DNA of 64,000 bases from Denitromonas sp. (GTDB taxonomy: Bacteria; Pseudomonadota; Gammaproteobacteria; Burkholderiales; Rhodocyclaceae). Where the stretch lies: contig NZ_JAUCBR010000004.1 in assembly GCF_034676725.1 (NCBI RefSeq), positions 2,742,001-2,806,000 on the forward strand, read 5' to 3'. Below are positions 26,035-35,734 of the stretch, piece after piece. Position 1 is the stretch's first letter, and the number at the start of each line of letters is the position of its first letter. A program made the translations under genes and the position numbers. The notes beneath the pieces were generated by a model. That model was not told the DNA's origin. It saw only the letters and a program-made list of their open reading frames with translations, and searched no databases.

Positions 26035-28429
26035 ATGACTACGTCGACTGTTTCAGTTTCGCGCCCCTCGCGTCTCGACCTCCCGATTCAGGGGATGACC
26101 TGCGCAGCCTGCGCCAGCCGCATCGAACGGGTGCTCAAGCGTCTGCCCGGGGTGGACGTCCAGGTGAACTTCGCCACCGAGCGCGCCTCGGTGCAACTCG
26201 GCGGCGATGCCGCCGCCGACGCCGGGGCCGTGATCGCGGCCATCCGCCAGGCGGGCTTCGAGGTGCCCGATGTGCGCACCGAGCTGAGCATTGCCGGCAT
26301 GACCTGCGCCGCCTGCGCCAGCCGGCTGGAGAAGGTGCTCAACCGGTTGCCCGGCGTGACGGCGACGGTCAACTTCGCCACCGAGACGGCACAACTGCGC
26401 TACCCGCCCGGGGCCGTGGAAGAGGCGCAGATCGTCGCCGCGGTGGCCGGTGCCGGCTTTACCGCCCGCCTGCGTGGCGAGTCGGCGCGTGCCGAGGAGA
26501 AGGCGCGCAAGGCGGCCGAGTGGCGGGCCGAGCGCAACCGTTTTGTAATCGCGCTGCTGCTCACCGCGCCGCTGGTGGCGCAGATGCCGGCGATGTTCTT
26601 CGGCTCGGGTGGCCATGACCTGATCCCGCGCAGCTGGCAATGGCTGCTGGCTACGCCGGTGCAGTTCTGGATCGGCCTGCGCTTCTATCGCGGCGCCTGG
26701 TCTGCGCTGCGCGGGGGCGGTGCCAACATGGATGTGCTGGTGGCGCTGGGCACCTCGGTAGCCTACGGTTTCAGCGCGGTGGTGACCCTGCTCGCGCGAA
26801 TGGACCTGCATGTGTACTTCGAGGCCTCGGCGGCGATCATCACCCTGGTGCTGATGGGCAAGCTGCTCGAAGCGCGGGCCAAGGCGCGCACCTCGGAGGC
26901 GCTGGAGGCGCTGGTGCGGTTGCAGCCGCGCACCGCCTGGGTCGAGCGCGATGGCACGCTGCACGAGGTGCCGGTGGCGAGCCTGTCACCGGGCGACCGG
27001 TTCGTGGTGCGCGCCGGCGACAGCGTGCCGGTCGATGGCGTGGTGCGTGCCGGCCGCTCGGCGCTGGACGAGGCGATGCTCACTGGCGAGAGCCTGCCGG
27101 TGGCCAAGGCCGAGGGCGACGCGGTGTTTGCGGCGACGGTCAATGGGGCGGGCACCCTGCATTGCGAGGCGACCGGTGTGGGCAGCGATACGCTGCTCGC
27201 GGGGATCATTCGTTTGGTCGAGCAAGCGCAGGGCAGCAAGGCGCCGGTGCAGCGGCTGGCCGACCAGGTGGCGGCGGTCTTCGTGCCGGTGGTGGTGGCC
27301 ATTGCCGTGCTGACCTTCTTCGGAGGCTGGTGGTGGACCGGCCAGGTGACCGAGGCGTTGATCAATGCCGTGGCCGTGCTGGTGATCGCCTGCCCGTGCG
27401 CGCTTGGCCTGGCGACGCCGACGGCGATCATGGTGGGCACCGGCCTGGGCGCGCAGCACGGCATTCTGGTCAAGAACGCGGAGGCGCTGGAGCGGGCGGA
27501 GCGCCTGAGTGTGCTGGCCGTCGACAAGACCGGCACGCTCACCGAGGGGCGCCCGGAAGTGACCGACGTGCGGCCATCGCCGGGGAGCGACCGGGCCCGG
27601 GTGCTGGCATGGGCGGCGGCGCTGGAGTCGGCCAGCGGCCATCCGCTGGCTCGGGCGATCGTCGCCGCGGCCGGCGAGGTGCCGGTGGCGCAGGGCGTCG
27701 AGACGGTGCCCGGGCAGGGCGTGCGCGGTCAGGTTGAGGGGCGGGCGGTGCTGGTGGGCAGCCCGGCCTTCCTGCGTGGGTCCGGGGTGGCGCTGCGCGA
27801 GGCCGATGTTCGACGCGCTGGCCGCACAGGGGCGGACGCTGGTGGCGGTGGCGGTCGACGGGCAGTTGGCGGGGTTGATCGGGGTGGCCGATCCGGTGCG
27901 CAGCACCTCGGCCGCCGCGGTGGCCCGCCTGCAGCGCGCGGGGATCGAGGTGGTGATGCTCACCGGCGACCACCCGGCCACCGCACGCGCGGTGGCCGAG
28001 GCGGTGGGAATCTCGCGCTTCGAGGCCGGGGTGCTGCCGGCCGACAAGGCGAAGGCGGTGCAGGCGCTGGCGGCCGACGGCCACCGTGTCGGCATGGCGG
28101 GCGACGGCATCAATGACGCGCCCGCACTGGCGGCGGCCGATGTGTCCTTTGCCATCGGCACGGGGGCCGACGTGGCGGTGGCGGCGGCCGACATCACGCT
28201 GATGCGCAGCGATCTGAACGGCGTGGCCGATGCGGTGGCGTTGTCGCGCGCGACGCTGGCCAAGATCCGCCAGAACCTCTTCTTTGCCTTTATCTACAAC
28301 ATTCTCGGTATTCCGCTGGCGGCCTTCGGGTTTCTCAATCCGGTGGTGGCGGGGGCGGCGATGGCGCTCAGTTCGGTGTCGGTGGTGAGCAACTCGCTGT
28401 GGCTCAAGCGCTGGCGGCCGAGCCGGTGA
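26035..28429 (+). pseudogene. copA: Copper-type P1B ATPase (CopA), frameshifted by one extra base
   Basis: Exports Cu(+). Two N-terminal HMA domains carry GMTCAACASRIE and GMTCAACASRLE; then membrane helices, CPCALGLATP, DKTGTLTEG, the HP motif in SGHPLARA, and GDGINDAPALAAADV. The final helix pair has YNILGIPLAA and MALSSVSVVSNSL, the copper signature. The first frame runs from ATG 26035 to about 27807 and the rest is in another frame to 28429. Changing GTTCGAC at 27808-27814 to GTCGAC restores EADVDALAAQGRTLVAVAVDG, exactly as expected. Probably functional in the organism, or a recent mutation. CopZ-like gene follows by 28 bases. Confidence 0.9.
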
Positions 28430-28457
28430 TTTTTTCAATGTCGATCAGGAGTCAATC

Positions 28458-28664
28458 ATGGAGCAGGTGATCATCAAAGTCGGCGGCATGAGCTGCCAGG
28501 GGTGCGTCAAAGGCGTGACCGCGGCGCTGCAGGGGGTTACCGGGGTGCAGGCGGCGGCGGTGGATCTGGCCGCAGGTGAGGCGCGCGTGGATTTCGATCC
28601 GCAACAGACCTCCGCGGCGGCGCTGCGTCAGGCGGTGGAGTCGGCCGGGTTCGACGCGGCCTGA
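28458..28664 (+). CDS. CopZ-like heavy-metal-associated chaperone
   Basis: 68 aa, one HMA fold with GGMSCQGCVKGVTAAL; the CxxC binds Cu(+) for delivery to the neighbouring ATPase. AGGAGT precedes the ATG. Its 3' end overlaps the convergent GGDEF-EAL gene by 37 bases. Confidence 0.92.
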   Translation: MEQVIIKVGGMSCQGCVKGVTAALQGVTGVQAAAVDLAAGEARVDFDPQQTSAAALRQAVESAGFDAA

Positions 28665-31576
28665 GCGCCGAGATCGATCTGCATCTGGCGGAAGGCCTCG
28701 GGCGGTAGCGGCCGGGCGTAGAGATAGCCTTGTGCCAGGTCGCACTTGAGGTGGGAGAGGAAGGCCTCCTGGGCTTCGGTCTCGACGCCCTCGGCAACCA
28801 CCGACATGCCCAGGTGGTGGGCAATGCCGATGATGGCCTGGGTGAGGTGCGCGTCTTCCTCGTCGTCGGGCAGGTCGCGGATGAAGGAGCGGTCGATCTT
28901 CAGCTTGTCGAGCTTGAAGCGCTTGAGGTAGGCGAGCGAGGAGTAGCCGGTGCCAAAGTCGTCGATGGCCAGCTTGACGCCCAGCGCGTGAATCGCGTCG
29001 AGCGTGGCAGAGACGTCGGCCAGCTGGATCATGAGGGCGCTCTCGGTGACCTCGAGTTCGAGCAGGTGGGCGGGCAAGCCGCTGTGGCCGAGGGCTTCGA
29101 TCACCGTCGGCTCGAGGTGCTCGCGTCGCACCTGCAGGGCGGAGATGTTCACCGCGATGCACAGGTCGCCCAGGCCTTCGGCGCGCCATTGCTGGGCGAT
29201 GGCGCAGGCCTGGCGCAGGATCCAGGCGCCGAGCGGGAGGATCAGCCCGGTTTCTTCGGCGATCGGGATGAACTGGTCGGGCGGGATCATGCCGCGTTCG
29301 GGGTGGTGCCAGCGCAACAGCGCTTCGGCGCCGACCAGACGGCCGGTCGCGAGGTGGAACTGCGGCTGGAAGTGCAGTGAGAACTCGTGGCGCGACAGGG
29401 CCCGGCGGAGCTCGTTTTCGAGGGCCAGGCGGGTCTGTGCGCGGTCGTTGAGGTCGTCGGTATAGAACTGGTAGCTGTTGCGGCCGTTTTCCTTGGCGTG
29501 GTACATCGCCGCGTCGGCGTTCTTCAGCAGCAGGTCGCGGTTGTCGCCGTCTTCCGGGAACACGGTGATGCCGATGCTCGGCGTGATCGACAGTTCATGT
29601 CCGTCGACATCGTAGGGGGTGGCCAGGGCCTTGAGGATCTTGCTCGCCACGACGCCGGCGCGGGCCGCGCTGTCCAGTTCGGCCAGCAAGACGACGAATT
29701 CGTCACCACCGAGCCGGCTGACCGTGTCGCTGCTGCGCACCACGGCGCTGAGGCGGCCGGCGACCTGGCGCAACAGGCCGTCGCCGACCGCATGGCCGAG
29801 CGAGTCGTTAATGTTCTTGAAGCGGTCGAGGTCGATGAACAGCACCGCCAGGTGGGCGTCGTGCCGACGCGCCTGCTCGATGGTGCTGCCCAGCCGATCG
29901 AGCAGCAGGACGCGGTTGGGCAGGCCGGTGAGGGCGTCGTATTCGGCCAGCTGGCGCAGGCGCTGCTCGGTGCGCTTGCGTTCGGAGATGTCGGCAATCG
30001 ACACCACGAAGTGCGTTACCCGGCCGCTGTCGTTGGTGATCGCGCCGAGCGAGATCCAGCCGGGGTAGTTGGAACCATCGGCACGCTGCAAGGTGGTCTC
30101 GCCGGCCCAGTGGCGCGCCGAGCGCAGCCGCGACGCCGTGCGCCGCCACAGGTCGCTGCCGGTCTGCTCGCCGATCAGCAGTTCGGCGCAGTGGCGGCCG
30201 ACGATGTCGGCGTGGTGATAGCCGCTGATCCGTTCGAGGGCCGGGTTGACCGAGACGATGCGGAAGCGGTGGTCGAGGATGGCGATGGCTTCGTTGCTGG
30301 CCTCGAACACCTGGGCCGACAGGCGCAGCTCGCGGGCGCTTTCCTTGAGGGCGCGGTTGCGGGTGTCGATGTCGTCCTGGTAGTGGCGAAAGCGGCGGTC
30401 GATCCAGCGATAGAAGACCATCGACAGCAGCAGCGCGATGGCCGTGGCGGTGAGCATGGTCAGCAGCGTCACCATGAAGTCGTCGCGCTTGCTCGCTTCC
30501 ATGCGCCGGCGCTCGGCAGCGATGGTGCCGGCCATGTCGTCGAGGCCCGCAATCGCGGCCAGTGTCCAGCCCCACTGGTCCTGGCCGGCGACGAAGGCCA
30601 GGTGCGGTTCGGCGGTCGTGGCTGGCGGCTGCAGCAGGTCGAGCGTGAGCGTCTTGCCGCCCGCGCGGCCGGCGCGGGCGATGGTGCGCGCCCAGTCGGT
30701 CGCCGTGCTGCGGGTGAGGCCGATGGCGGCCCCGCTGTTGTTGCTGGTGGCGAGTACTTCGCCGTTCTGGTCGACCAGCACGATGGCGCGGTTCTTTGCC
30801 GGCTGATAGCGGCTGAGCGCGTCGAGCGCCTGGGCGCGGACGATGTGCTGGGTGCGATGGTGAAAGACGCCGACGCCGATGACCCAGTCGAAGGGCGCAA
30901 AGTGCGCCACTTGCGCATGGACGTCGATCATGCTGTTCGCCTCGTCAGCGCTGCGCCAGCGCAGCCGGGTCGCGCCATCGCCGAGGATGGCGGTGTCGCT
31001 CAGGCGCTCGGTCAGCAACTGACCGGCGTCGTCGACCACCTTGCCCAGCGATTGGCCCTCCTGGCGCGGATCGAGGGCGAACAGCCGCAAGTGGCCGTCG
31101 GCCTCGACGATGAAGGGGGCGATGCCGGCGTCGGGCTGGCCCATCGGGCGCAGCAGTTCGGTGAGGAGGAAGCGCATCTGCGCCGCGCTCACCGCACCAT
31201 TGAGCTTCTGATAGCTGCGGTTAGCGGCCTGCAGGGCGAGCTGGGTGTGGTGAGCCAGCTGCGTGGACAGCGAGGTGTCGAAGGTGGCGCGGTGGTCGTT
31301 CAGGCGCTGGATGAGATAGCTCACCTCCTCCTGCAAGGATTGTTCGAGCCGGTCACGGGCCTGGGATTCGATGTCGGCGGCGCGGGCCTGAAAGGCCTGT
31401 TCATGGCGGTAGATGTAGTAGCTGCCCATGCTCACCAGCAGCACCAGGATGAGGGCGAGCATGGCGCTGAGCATGACGCGCGGCAGCCACCGCTCGGCGC
31501 GCGTGCTCACCTCGTCGGGGGAGGGGCTGGTGGCAACGGAGGATGGCCGGACTGGGGTCTGGCGCGGCGTGTTCAT
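28628..31576 (-). CDS. Membrane sensor with PAS, GGDEF and EAL domains (c-di-GMP turnover)
   Basis: About 982 aa. Two membrane helices (near residues 34-52 and 390-410) bracket a large periplasmic sensor of Cache type. Then come a PAS domain, a GGDEF domain with intact RLGGDEF and an upstream RSSD that fits the inhibitory I-site, and an EAL domain with intact VGAEALLRW, VNISALQ and IDDFGTGYSSL. Both activities are therefore possible on sequence grounds. The ATG at 31576 is used; starts at ATG 31609 or TTG 31633 are open. Its end overlaps the convergent chaperone gene. The ligand of the periplasmic domain cannot be inferred. Confidence 0.9.
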   Translation of the reverse strand: MNTPRQTPVRPSSVATSPSPDEVSTRAERWLPRVMLSAMLALILVLLVSMGSYYIYRHEQAFQARAADIESQARDRLEQSLQEEVSYLIQRLNDHRATFDTSLSTQLAHHTQLALQAANRSYQKLNGAVSAAQMRFLLTELLRPMGQPDAGIAPFIVEADGHLRLFALDPRQEGQSLGKVVDDAGQLLTERLSDTAILGDGATRLRWRSADEANSMIDVHAQVAHFAPFDWVIGVGVFHHRTQHIVRAQALDALSRYQPAKNRAIVLVDQNGEVLATSNNSGAAIGLTRSTATDWARTIARAGRAGGKTLTLDLLQPPATTAEPHLAFVAGQDQWGWTLAAIAGLDDMAGTIAAERRRMEASKRDDFMVTLLTMLTATAIALLLSMVFYRWIDRRFRHYQDDIDTRNRALKESARELRLSAQVFEASNEAIAILDHRFRIVSVNPALERISGYHHADIVGRHCAELLIGEQTGSDLWRRTASRLRSARHWAGETTLQRADGSNYPGWISLGAITNDSGRVTHFVVSIADISERKRTEQRLRQLAEYDALTGLPNRVLLLDRLGSTIEQARRHDAHLAVLFIDLDRFKNINDSLGHAVGDGLLRQVAGRLSAVVRSSDTVSRLGGDEFVVLLAELDSAARAGVVASKILKALATPYDVDGHELSITPSIGITVFPEDGDNRDLLLKNADAAMYHAKENGRNSYQFYTDDLNDRAQTRLALENELRRALSRHEFSLHFQPQFHLATGRLVGAEALLRWHHPERGMIPPDQFIPIAEETGLILPLGAWILRQACAIAQQWRAEGLGDLCIAVNISALQVRREHLEPTVIEALGHSGLPAHLLELEVTESALMIQLADVSATLDAIHALGVKLAIDDFGTGYSSLAYLKRFKLDKLKIDRSFIRDLPDDEEDAHLTQAIIGIAHHLGMSVVAEGVETEAQEAFLSHLKCDLAQGYLYARPLPPEAFRQMQIDLGAQAASNPADSTA

Positions 31577-31696
31577 CTGGTGTGGTGTCTCCACGGGGCG
31601 CCGGGACATGGCCGGCGCATCGGATTGGATCAATCGTTTGATTTAACGGCGGATTGGTCGGGAGCTTGAGTCCGGCGGGCGGGCGTTTTTGACCCC

Positions 31697-31730
31697 GGGG
31701 TTTTTGGCCATCCGCAAAAACCCCTATAAT
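31697..31730 (+). promoter_or_regulatory. ppa promoter with an inverted repeat
   Basis: A perfect TATAAT at 31725-31730 is directly preceded by GGGGTTTTT (31697-31705) and AAAAACCCC (31716-31724), a perfect 9-bp inverted repeat with a 10-base spacer spanning the -35 area. It could be an operator, or the remnant of a terminator-like hairpin. Confidence 0.55.
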
Positions 31731-31759
31731 CATGCGAATTTTTCCAAGGGGAGGGCTGT

Positions 31760-32284
31760 ATGGGATTCGATCAGGTCAGTGCCGGTAAGGATGTTCCGAA
31801 CGACGTCAACGTCATCATCGAGATCTCGGCGCAGGGCGAGCCGATCAAGTTCGAGGTGGACAAGGACAGTGGCTGCGTGTTCGTCGATCGCTTCATGGGC
31901 ACGTCGATGCGCTATCCGTGCAACTACGGCTACGTGCCGCACACCGTGGCCGGCGATGGCGACCCGGTGGACGTGCTGGTGGTCACGCCCTTCCCGCTGC
32001 AGCCGGGCGTGGTCATCCGCTGCCGTCCGGTGGGCGTGCTGAAGATGGAAGACGAGTCCGGTGAAGACGCCAAGGTCGTCGCCGTGCCGGTGTCCAAGCT
32101 CACGCCGCTGTACAACAAGGTCGAGACCACCGACGACCTGCCCGAGCTGCTGATGAAGCAGGTGGTGCATTTCTTCGAGCACTACAAGGACCTCGAGCCG
32201 GGCAAGTGGGTCAAGGTGGTTGGCTGGGGCACGGTGGACGAGGCCCGTCAGGAAATCCTGAACGGCATCGCCAACGCCGGCTGA
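31760..32284 (+). CDS. ppa: Inorganic pyrophosphatase
   Basis: 174 aa soluble family I enzyme hydrolysing pyrophosphate. Conserved sites: IEISAQGEPIKFEVDKDSG, MRYPCNYGYVPHT and GDGDPVDVLV with the Mg-binding aspartates, and HYKDLEPGKWVKV. AGGGGAGGG lies upstream of the ATG. An intrinsic terminator follows. Confidence 0.97.
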   Translation: MGFDQVSAGKDVPNDVNVIIEISAQGEPIKFEVDKDSGCVFVDRFMGTSMRYPCNYGYVPHTVAGDGDPVDVLVVTPFPLQPGVVIRCRPVGVLKMEDESGEDAKVVAVPVSKLTPLYNKVETTDDLPELLMKQVVHFFEHYKDLEPGKWVKVVGWGTVDEARQEILNGIANAG

Positions 32285-32303
32285 GCGTCGTCGTCGCTGT
32301 ACC

Positions 32304-32330
32304 AAAGCCCGCCATTGTGCGGGCTTTTTT
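32304..32330 (+). terminator. Intrinsic terminator of ppa
   Basis: AAAGCCCGC-CATTGT-GCGGGCTTTTTT, 19 bases after the stop codon; the run of As on the left also makes it usable for the convergent gene. Confidence 0.92.
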
Positions 32331-33466
32331 CATGCCCCCGGCGGGCTGCGCCGGAACGGACTGCGCTCGTCCAGCTCGTCGAGGTAGTCGGCCACGCCGG
32401 CCTGCTCACGCCGCAGGTAGTCGGCGATGGCGTTGGCAAAACGGGCGTCGCGAATCCAGTGGGCCGAGGTGATGGGCGTCGAGGCCAGGCCGCGCGAGAG
32501 CTTGTGCTCGCCCTGTGCGCCCCCTTCGAAGCGCGCCAGCCCGTGGCGGATCGCATAGTCGATGGCCTGGTAGTAGCACGCTTCGAAATGCAGGCAGGAG
32601 ATGTCCTCGACGGCGCCCCAATAGCGGCCATAGAGGGCCTCGGCGTCGGCCAGGAACCAGGCGCAGGCCACGGGGCGGCCGTCGCGGTAGGCCAGCAGCA
32701 GGCGCACCGAGTCCGGTGCGTCGGCGTTGAGGCGGGCGAAGAAGTCGCGCGTGAGGTAGGGCGTCGAGCGCCGGAGTGCGTAGGTCAGGCTGTAGCAGCG
32801 ATAGAAGAAGTCCAGCTCGGCGGGGGTGATCCCGTCGCCGTGCTTCCACGCGAAGCTGACGCCGGCGGCGGCCACCCGCTGGCGCTCCTGGCGGATCTTC
32901 TTGCGCTTGTCGCGGGTCAGGTGGCTCAGGAAATGGGCGAAGTCGGTGTATCCCGCGTTGCGCCAGTGAAACTGCACGCCATGGCGGATCTGCAGCCCGG
33001 CCTCGGCCAGCAGGGCGGTGTCGTCGGCGTCGGGAAACAGCACATGGAAGGAGCTGTCGTCCCCTTCGGCGATGGCGCTCAGCGTGGCCTGCAGCAGGCG
33101 GACCTTGCTGCCGGCATCAATGCCGAGCAGGCGGCGGCCGGGCAGGGGCGAGAAGGGAATCGCGCACAGCCACTTGGGATAGTAGGCCAGGCCGTGCTGC
33201 TCGTAGGCCTGTGCCCAGGCCCAGTCGAACACATACTCGCCCCAGGAATGCGTCTTGCGGTAGAGCGGCATGGCCGCAACCAGCGCGCCGTCGCGCCACA
33301 GCGTGGCGTGGTGCGGCGTCCAGCCGGTGTCGGCGCTGGCGCAGCCGCTGGCCTCGAGCGCGCGCAGGAAGGCGTGCTGGAGGCCGGCGTGCGAGCCGGC
33401 GAGGGCGTTCCAGTCTGGCACCGGAATGTCATCGATCGCTGGAAAAAACCGGATTACGTCGGTCAT
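32330..33466 (-). CDS. GNAT-like protein of the COG3146 (peptidogalycan) family
   Basis: 378 aa. Conserved stretches include NALAGSHAGLQHAFLRALE, RKTHSWGEYVFDWAWAQAYEQHGL, YYPKWLCAIPFSPLPG, RDKRKKIRQERQRV and RFEGGAQGEHKLSRGL, all typical of this large proteobacterial family (Pfam FemAB/GNAT-like). Exact reaction is not known to me. ATG at 33466 is chosen; an in-frame start at 33547 would add 27 residues without homology. Its stop abuts the ppa terminator. Confidence 0.82.
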   Translation of the reverse strand: MTDVIRFFPAIDDIPVPDWNALAGSHAGLQHAFLRALEASGCASADTGWTPHHATLWRDGALVAAMPLYRKTHSWGEYVFDWAWAQAYEQHGLAYYPKWLCAIPFSPLPGRRLLGIDAGSKVRLLQATLSAIAEGDDSSFHVLFPDADDTALLAEAGLQIRHGVQFHWRNAGYTDFAHFLSHLTRDKRKKIRQERQRVAAAGVSFAWKHGDGITPAELDFFYRCYSLTYALRRSTPYLTRDFFARLNADAPDSVRLLLAYRDGRPVACAWFLADAEALYGRYWGAVEDISCLHFEACYYQAIDYAIRHGLARFEGGAQGEHKLSRGLASTPITSAHWIRDARFANAIADYLRREQAGVADYLDELDERSPFRRSPPGA

Positions 33467-33580
33467 CGTCGTTGAATTTGTCAGAACAAGAAGCCCCGCG
33501 TTGCGTGCTGCGCCGCTGCCGGGCTGCTGCATGATGAGGCACAGCAAGCCCGCCTGCCCGGGGGTGTGGTCATGCCGGGT

Positions 33581-33626
33581 TTATCCACGGATTATCCACA
33601 GGTTTGTGCACCGGGATTGTGGATAG
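33581..33626. promoter_or_regulatory. Cluster of three DnaA boxes upstream of nadE
   Basis: TTATCCACG (33581-33589) and the perfect TTATCCACA (33592-33600) are direct repeats 2 bp apart; TGTGGATAG (33618-33626) is an inverted third box. Each differs from the consensus by at most one base. The cluster lies in the 226-base divergent gap between the COG3146 gene and nadE. No dnaA, dnaN or other oriC genes are nearby, so a datA/DARS-like titration site or a DnaA-regulated promoter are the simplest readings. Confidence 0.7.
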
Positions 33627-33692
33627 CTCGTGCGCTACCCGGCACCGGCGAGGCCGCACAAATCCGGGGCCAGACGGTATAGTTACACGCCT

Positions 33693-35309
33693 ATGAAAAC
33701 ATCGCTCGCTATTGCCGTCGCCCAGTTCAATCCCGTCGTCGGCGACCTGTCAGGTAACGTGGCGCAGATTCGCGCCGCCATGGCCGCTGCCGAGGCAGAC
33801 GGGGCCCGTGTGCTGCTGACGCCGGAACTGTCGATCTGCGGCTATCCGCCCGAGGACCTGCTGCTGCGCCCCGATTTCTACGACAGTTGCCGTCAGGCGG
33901 TCGAGGCCCTGGCCGCCACCACCGGCGAACTGGCCGTGGTGGTCGGCTACCCCGAGTCGGCCGGCGAGACCTGCTACAACGCGGCGGCCGTGCTGCGTCA
34001 TGGCCGTATCGTGGCCCACTACCGCAAACAGCGTCTGCCCAACTACGAAGTATTCGACGAGGTGCGCTACTTCAGCGAGGGTGATGCATCCTGTGTGTTC
34101 GAGGTCGATGGCGTGCGCTGCGGCCTGCTGATCTGCGCCGACCTGTGGGGCGACGCGCCGACCAAGGGGCTGGCCGAGGCGGGCGCGGATGTGATCCTGG
34201 TGATCAACGCCTCGCCCTGCCATGTGGGCAAGCAGCAGGACCGCTACCGCGTGGCCCGTGCCCGCGCGGAGGAAAGCGGCCTGCCGGTGCTGTACGCCAA
34301 CATGGTTGGCGGGCAGGACGAGCTGGTGTTCGACGGCGCCTCGTTTGCCCTGCAGGTCGATGGCACGATTGCCTGGCAGGCGCCGGCGTTTGCGGCCCAT
34401 GCGAGCGTGGTGCGTCTGGTCGGATCGGCCTGGTTGCCGGCGACGGTCACGCCCTTGCCGGGCGTCGAGGAAGAGGCCTACACCGCGCTGGTGACCGGGG
34501 TGCGCGACTACCTCGGCAAGAACGGCTTCCCCGGCGCGATCATCGGCCTGTCGGGCGGCATCGACTCGGCGCTGACGCTGGCGGTGGCGGTCGATGCGTT
34601 GGGTGCCGACAAGGTGCGCGCGGTGATGATGCCCTCGCCCTATACCGCGCAGATGAGCCTCGACGACGCCGCCGAGATGGCGCGCCGGCTCGGCGTGTGC
34701 TACGACGTGATCCCCATCGAGCCGGCCATGAAGGTCTTCGGCAGCATGCTGGCGGACCAGTTCGCCGGCCTGCCCGAAGATACCACCGAGGAAAACCTGC
34801 AGAGCCGGATCCGCGGCATGCTGCTGATGGCCTTGTCGAACAAGACCGGCAGCATCGTGCTGACCACCGGCAACAAGAGCGAGATGGCTACCGGCTATGC
34901 CACGCTGTACGGCGACATGGCGGGGGGCTTCGCGGTGCTCAAGGATGTGTACAAGACCCTGGTGTATCGCCTCTCCACCTGGCGCAATGTGCGCAGCGCG
35001 GTGATTCCGGAGAACATCATCACCCGCCCACCGTCGGCCGAGCTCAAGCCCGACCAGGTCGACCAGGACAGCCTGCCGCCGTACGCCATTCTCGATGCGA
35101 TCATCGAGGCCTACATGGAGCGCGACGAGTCGCCACGGGAGATCATCGCGCAGGGGTATGATGCAGCCGTGGTGCAACGTACCGTGGGCATGCTCAAACG
35201 CAACGAATACAAGCGCCGCCAGTCGCCGGTGGGCATCCGCCTGACCCGGCGCGCCTTTGGCAAGGACTGGCGCTTCCCCATCACGGCCCGGTACCAGGAT
35301 CCGTACTGA
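33693..35309 (+). CDS. nadE: Glutamine-dependent NAD(+) synthetase
   Basis: 538 aa, two domains. The N-terminal nitrilase-like glutaminase has the Glu-Lys-Cys triad (LLTPELSICGYPPEDLL, YRKQRLPNYEVFDE, LLICADLWGD) and the C-terminal synthetase has the SGGIDSALTLAVAVDALG P-loop and TTGNKSEMATGYATLYGDMAGGF. It amidates deamido-NAD. Start is the ATG at 33693. glnB follows 32 bases later, a conserved betaproteobacterial pairing. Confidence 0.96.
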   Translation: MKTSLAIAVAQFNPVVGDLSGNVAQIRAAMAAAEADGARVLLTPELSICGYPPEDLLLRPDFYDSCRQAVEALAATTGELAVVVGYPESAGETCYNAAAVLRHGRIVAHYRKQRLPNYEVFDEVRYFSEGDASCVFEVDGVRCGLLICADLWGDAPTKGLAEAGADVILVINASPCHVGKQQDRYRVARARAEESGLPVLYANMVGGQDELVFDGASFALQVDGTIAWQAPAFAAHASVVRLVGSAWLPATVTPLPGVEEEAYTALVTGVRDYLGKNGFPGAIIGLSGGIDSALTLAVAVDALGADKVRAVMMPSPYTAQMSLDDAAEMARRLGVCYDVIPIEPAMKVFGSMLADQFAGLPEDTTEENLQSRIRGMLLMALSNKTGSIVLTTGNKSEMATGYATLYGDMAGGFAVLKDVYKTLVYRLSTWRNVRSAVIPENIITRPPSAELKPDQVDQDSLPPYAILDAIIEAYMERDESPREIIAQGYDAAVVQRTVGMLKRNEYKRRQSPVGIRLTRRAFGKDWRFPITARYQDPY

Positions 35310-35341
35310 GCCAGACGACTCAAACGATACAGGAGCAATGC

Positions 35342-35680
35342 ATGAAGAAGATCGAGGCGGTGATCAAGCCGTTCAAGCTGGATGAAGTCCGCGAGGCGCT
35401 GTCGGATGTCGGCATTACCGGCCTGACGGTGAGCGAAGTGAAGGGTTTCGGCCGCCAGAAGGGGCACACCGAGCTGTACCGCGGCGCCGAGTATGTGGTG
35501 GATTTCCTCCCCAAGATCAAGATCGAGATCGTGGTAGGCGAGGCGGTGGTCGAGCAGGCCATCGAGGCCATCGTCAAGGCCGCGCGGACCGGCAAGATTG
35601 GTGACGGCAAGATCTTCGTCACGCCGGTCGAGCAGGTGGTGCGCATCCGCACCGGCGAGCTGAACGAAGACGCGATCTGA
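35342..35680 (+). CDS. glnB: Nitrogen regulatory protein PII
   Basis: 112 aa. MKKIEAVIKPFKLDEVREAL, the T-loop GFGRQKGHTELYRGAEY with uridylylation site Tyr51, and GKIGDGKIFVTPVEQVVRIRTGE. PII integrates 2-oxoglutarate, ATP/ADP and glutamine signals. Linkage to nadE rather than amtB favours GlnB over GlnK. Confidence 0.96.
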   Translation: MKKIEAVIKPFKLDEVREALSDVGITGLTVSEVKGFGRQKGHTELYRGAEYVVDFLPKIKIEIVVGEAVVEQAIEAIVKAARTGKIGDGKIFVTPVEQVVRIRTGELNEDAI

Positions 35681-35700
35681 CCGCGCATCCGGCGCAACAC

Positions 35701-35730
35701 CACAACGGCCACCCCCGGGTGGCCGTTGTG
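35701..35730. terminator. Long perfect hairpin between convergent glnB and smr genes
   Basis: CACAACGGCCACCC and GGGTGGCCGTTGTG form a 14-bp perfect stem with a two-base centre. It lies between two convergent stops, so it probably ends both transcripts although no long T tract is present. Confidence 0.75.
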
Positions 35731-35734
35731 CCGT

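Noticed and set aside
29387..31669. Plus-strand open frame of 760 codons opposite the GGDEF-EAL gene
   Set aside because: Antisense shadow with low-complexity Gly/Ala/Val/Asp composition.
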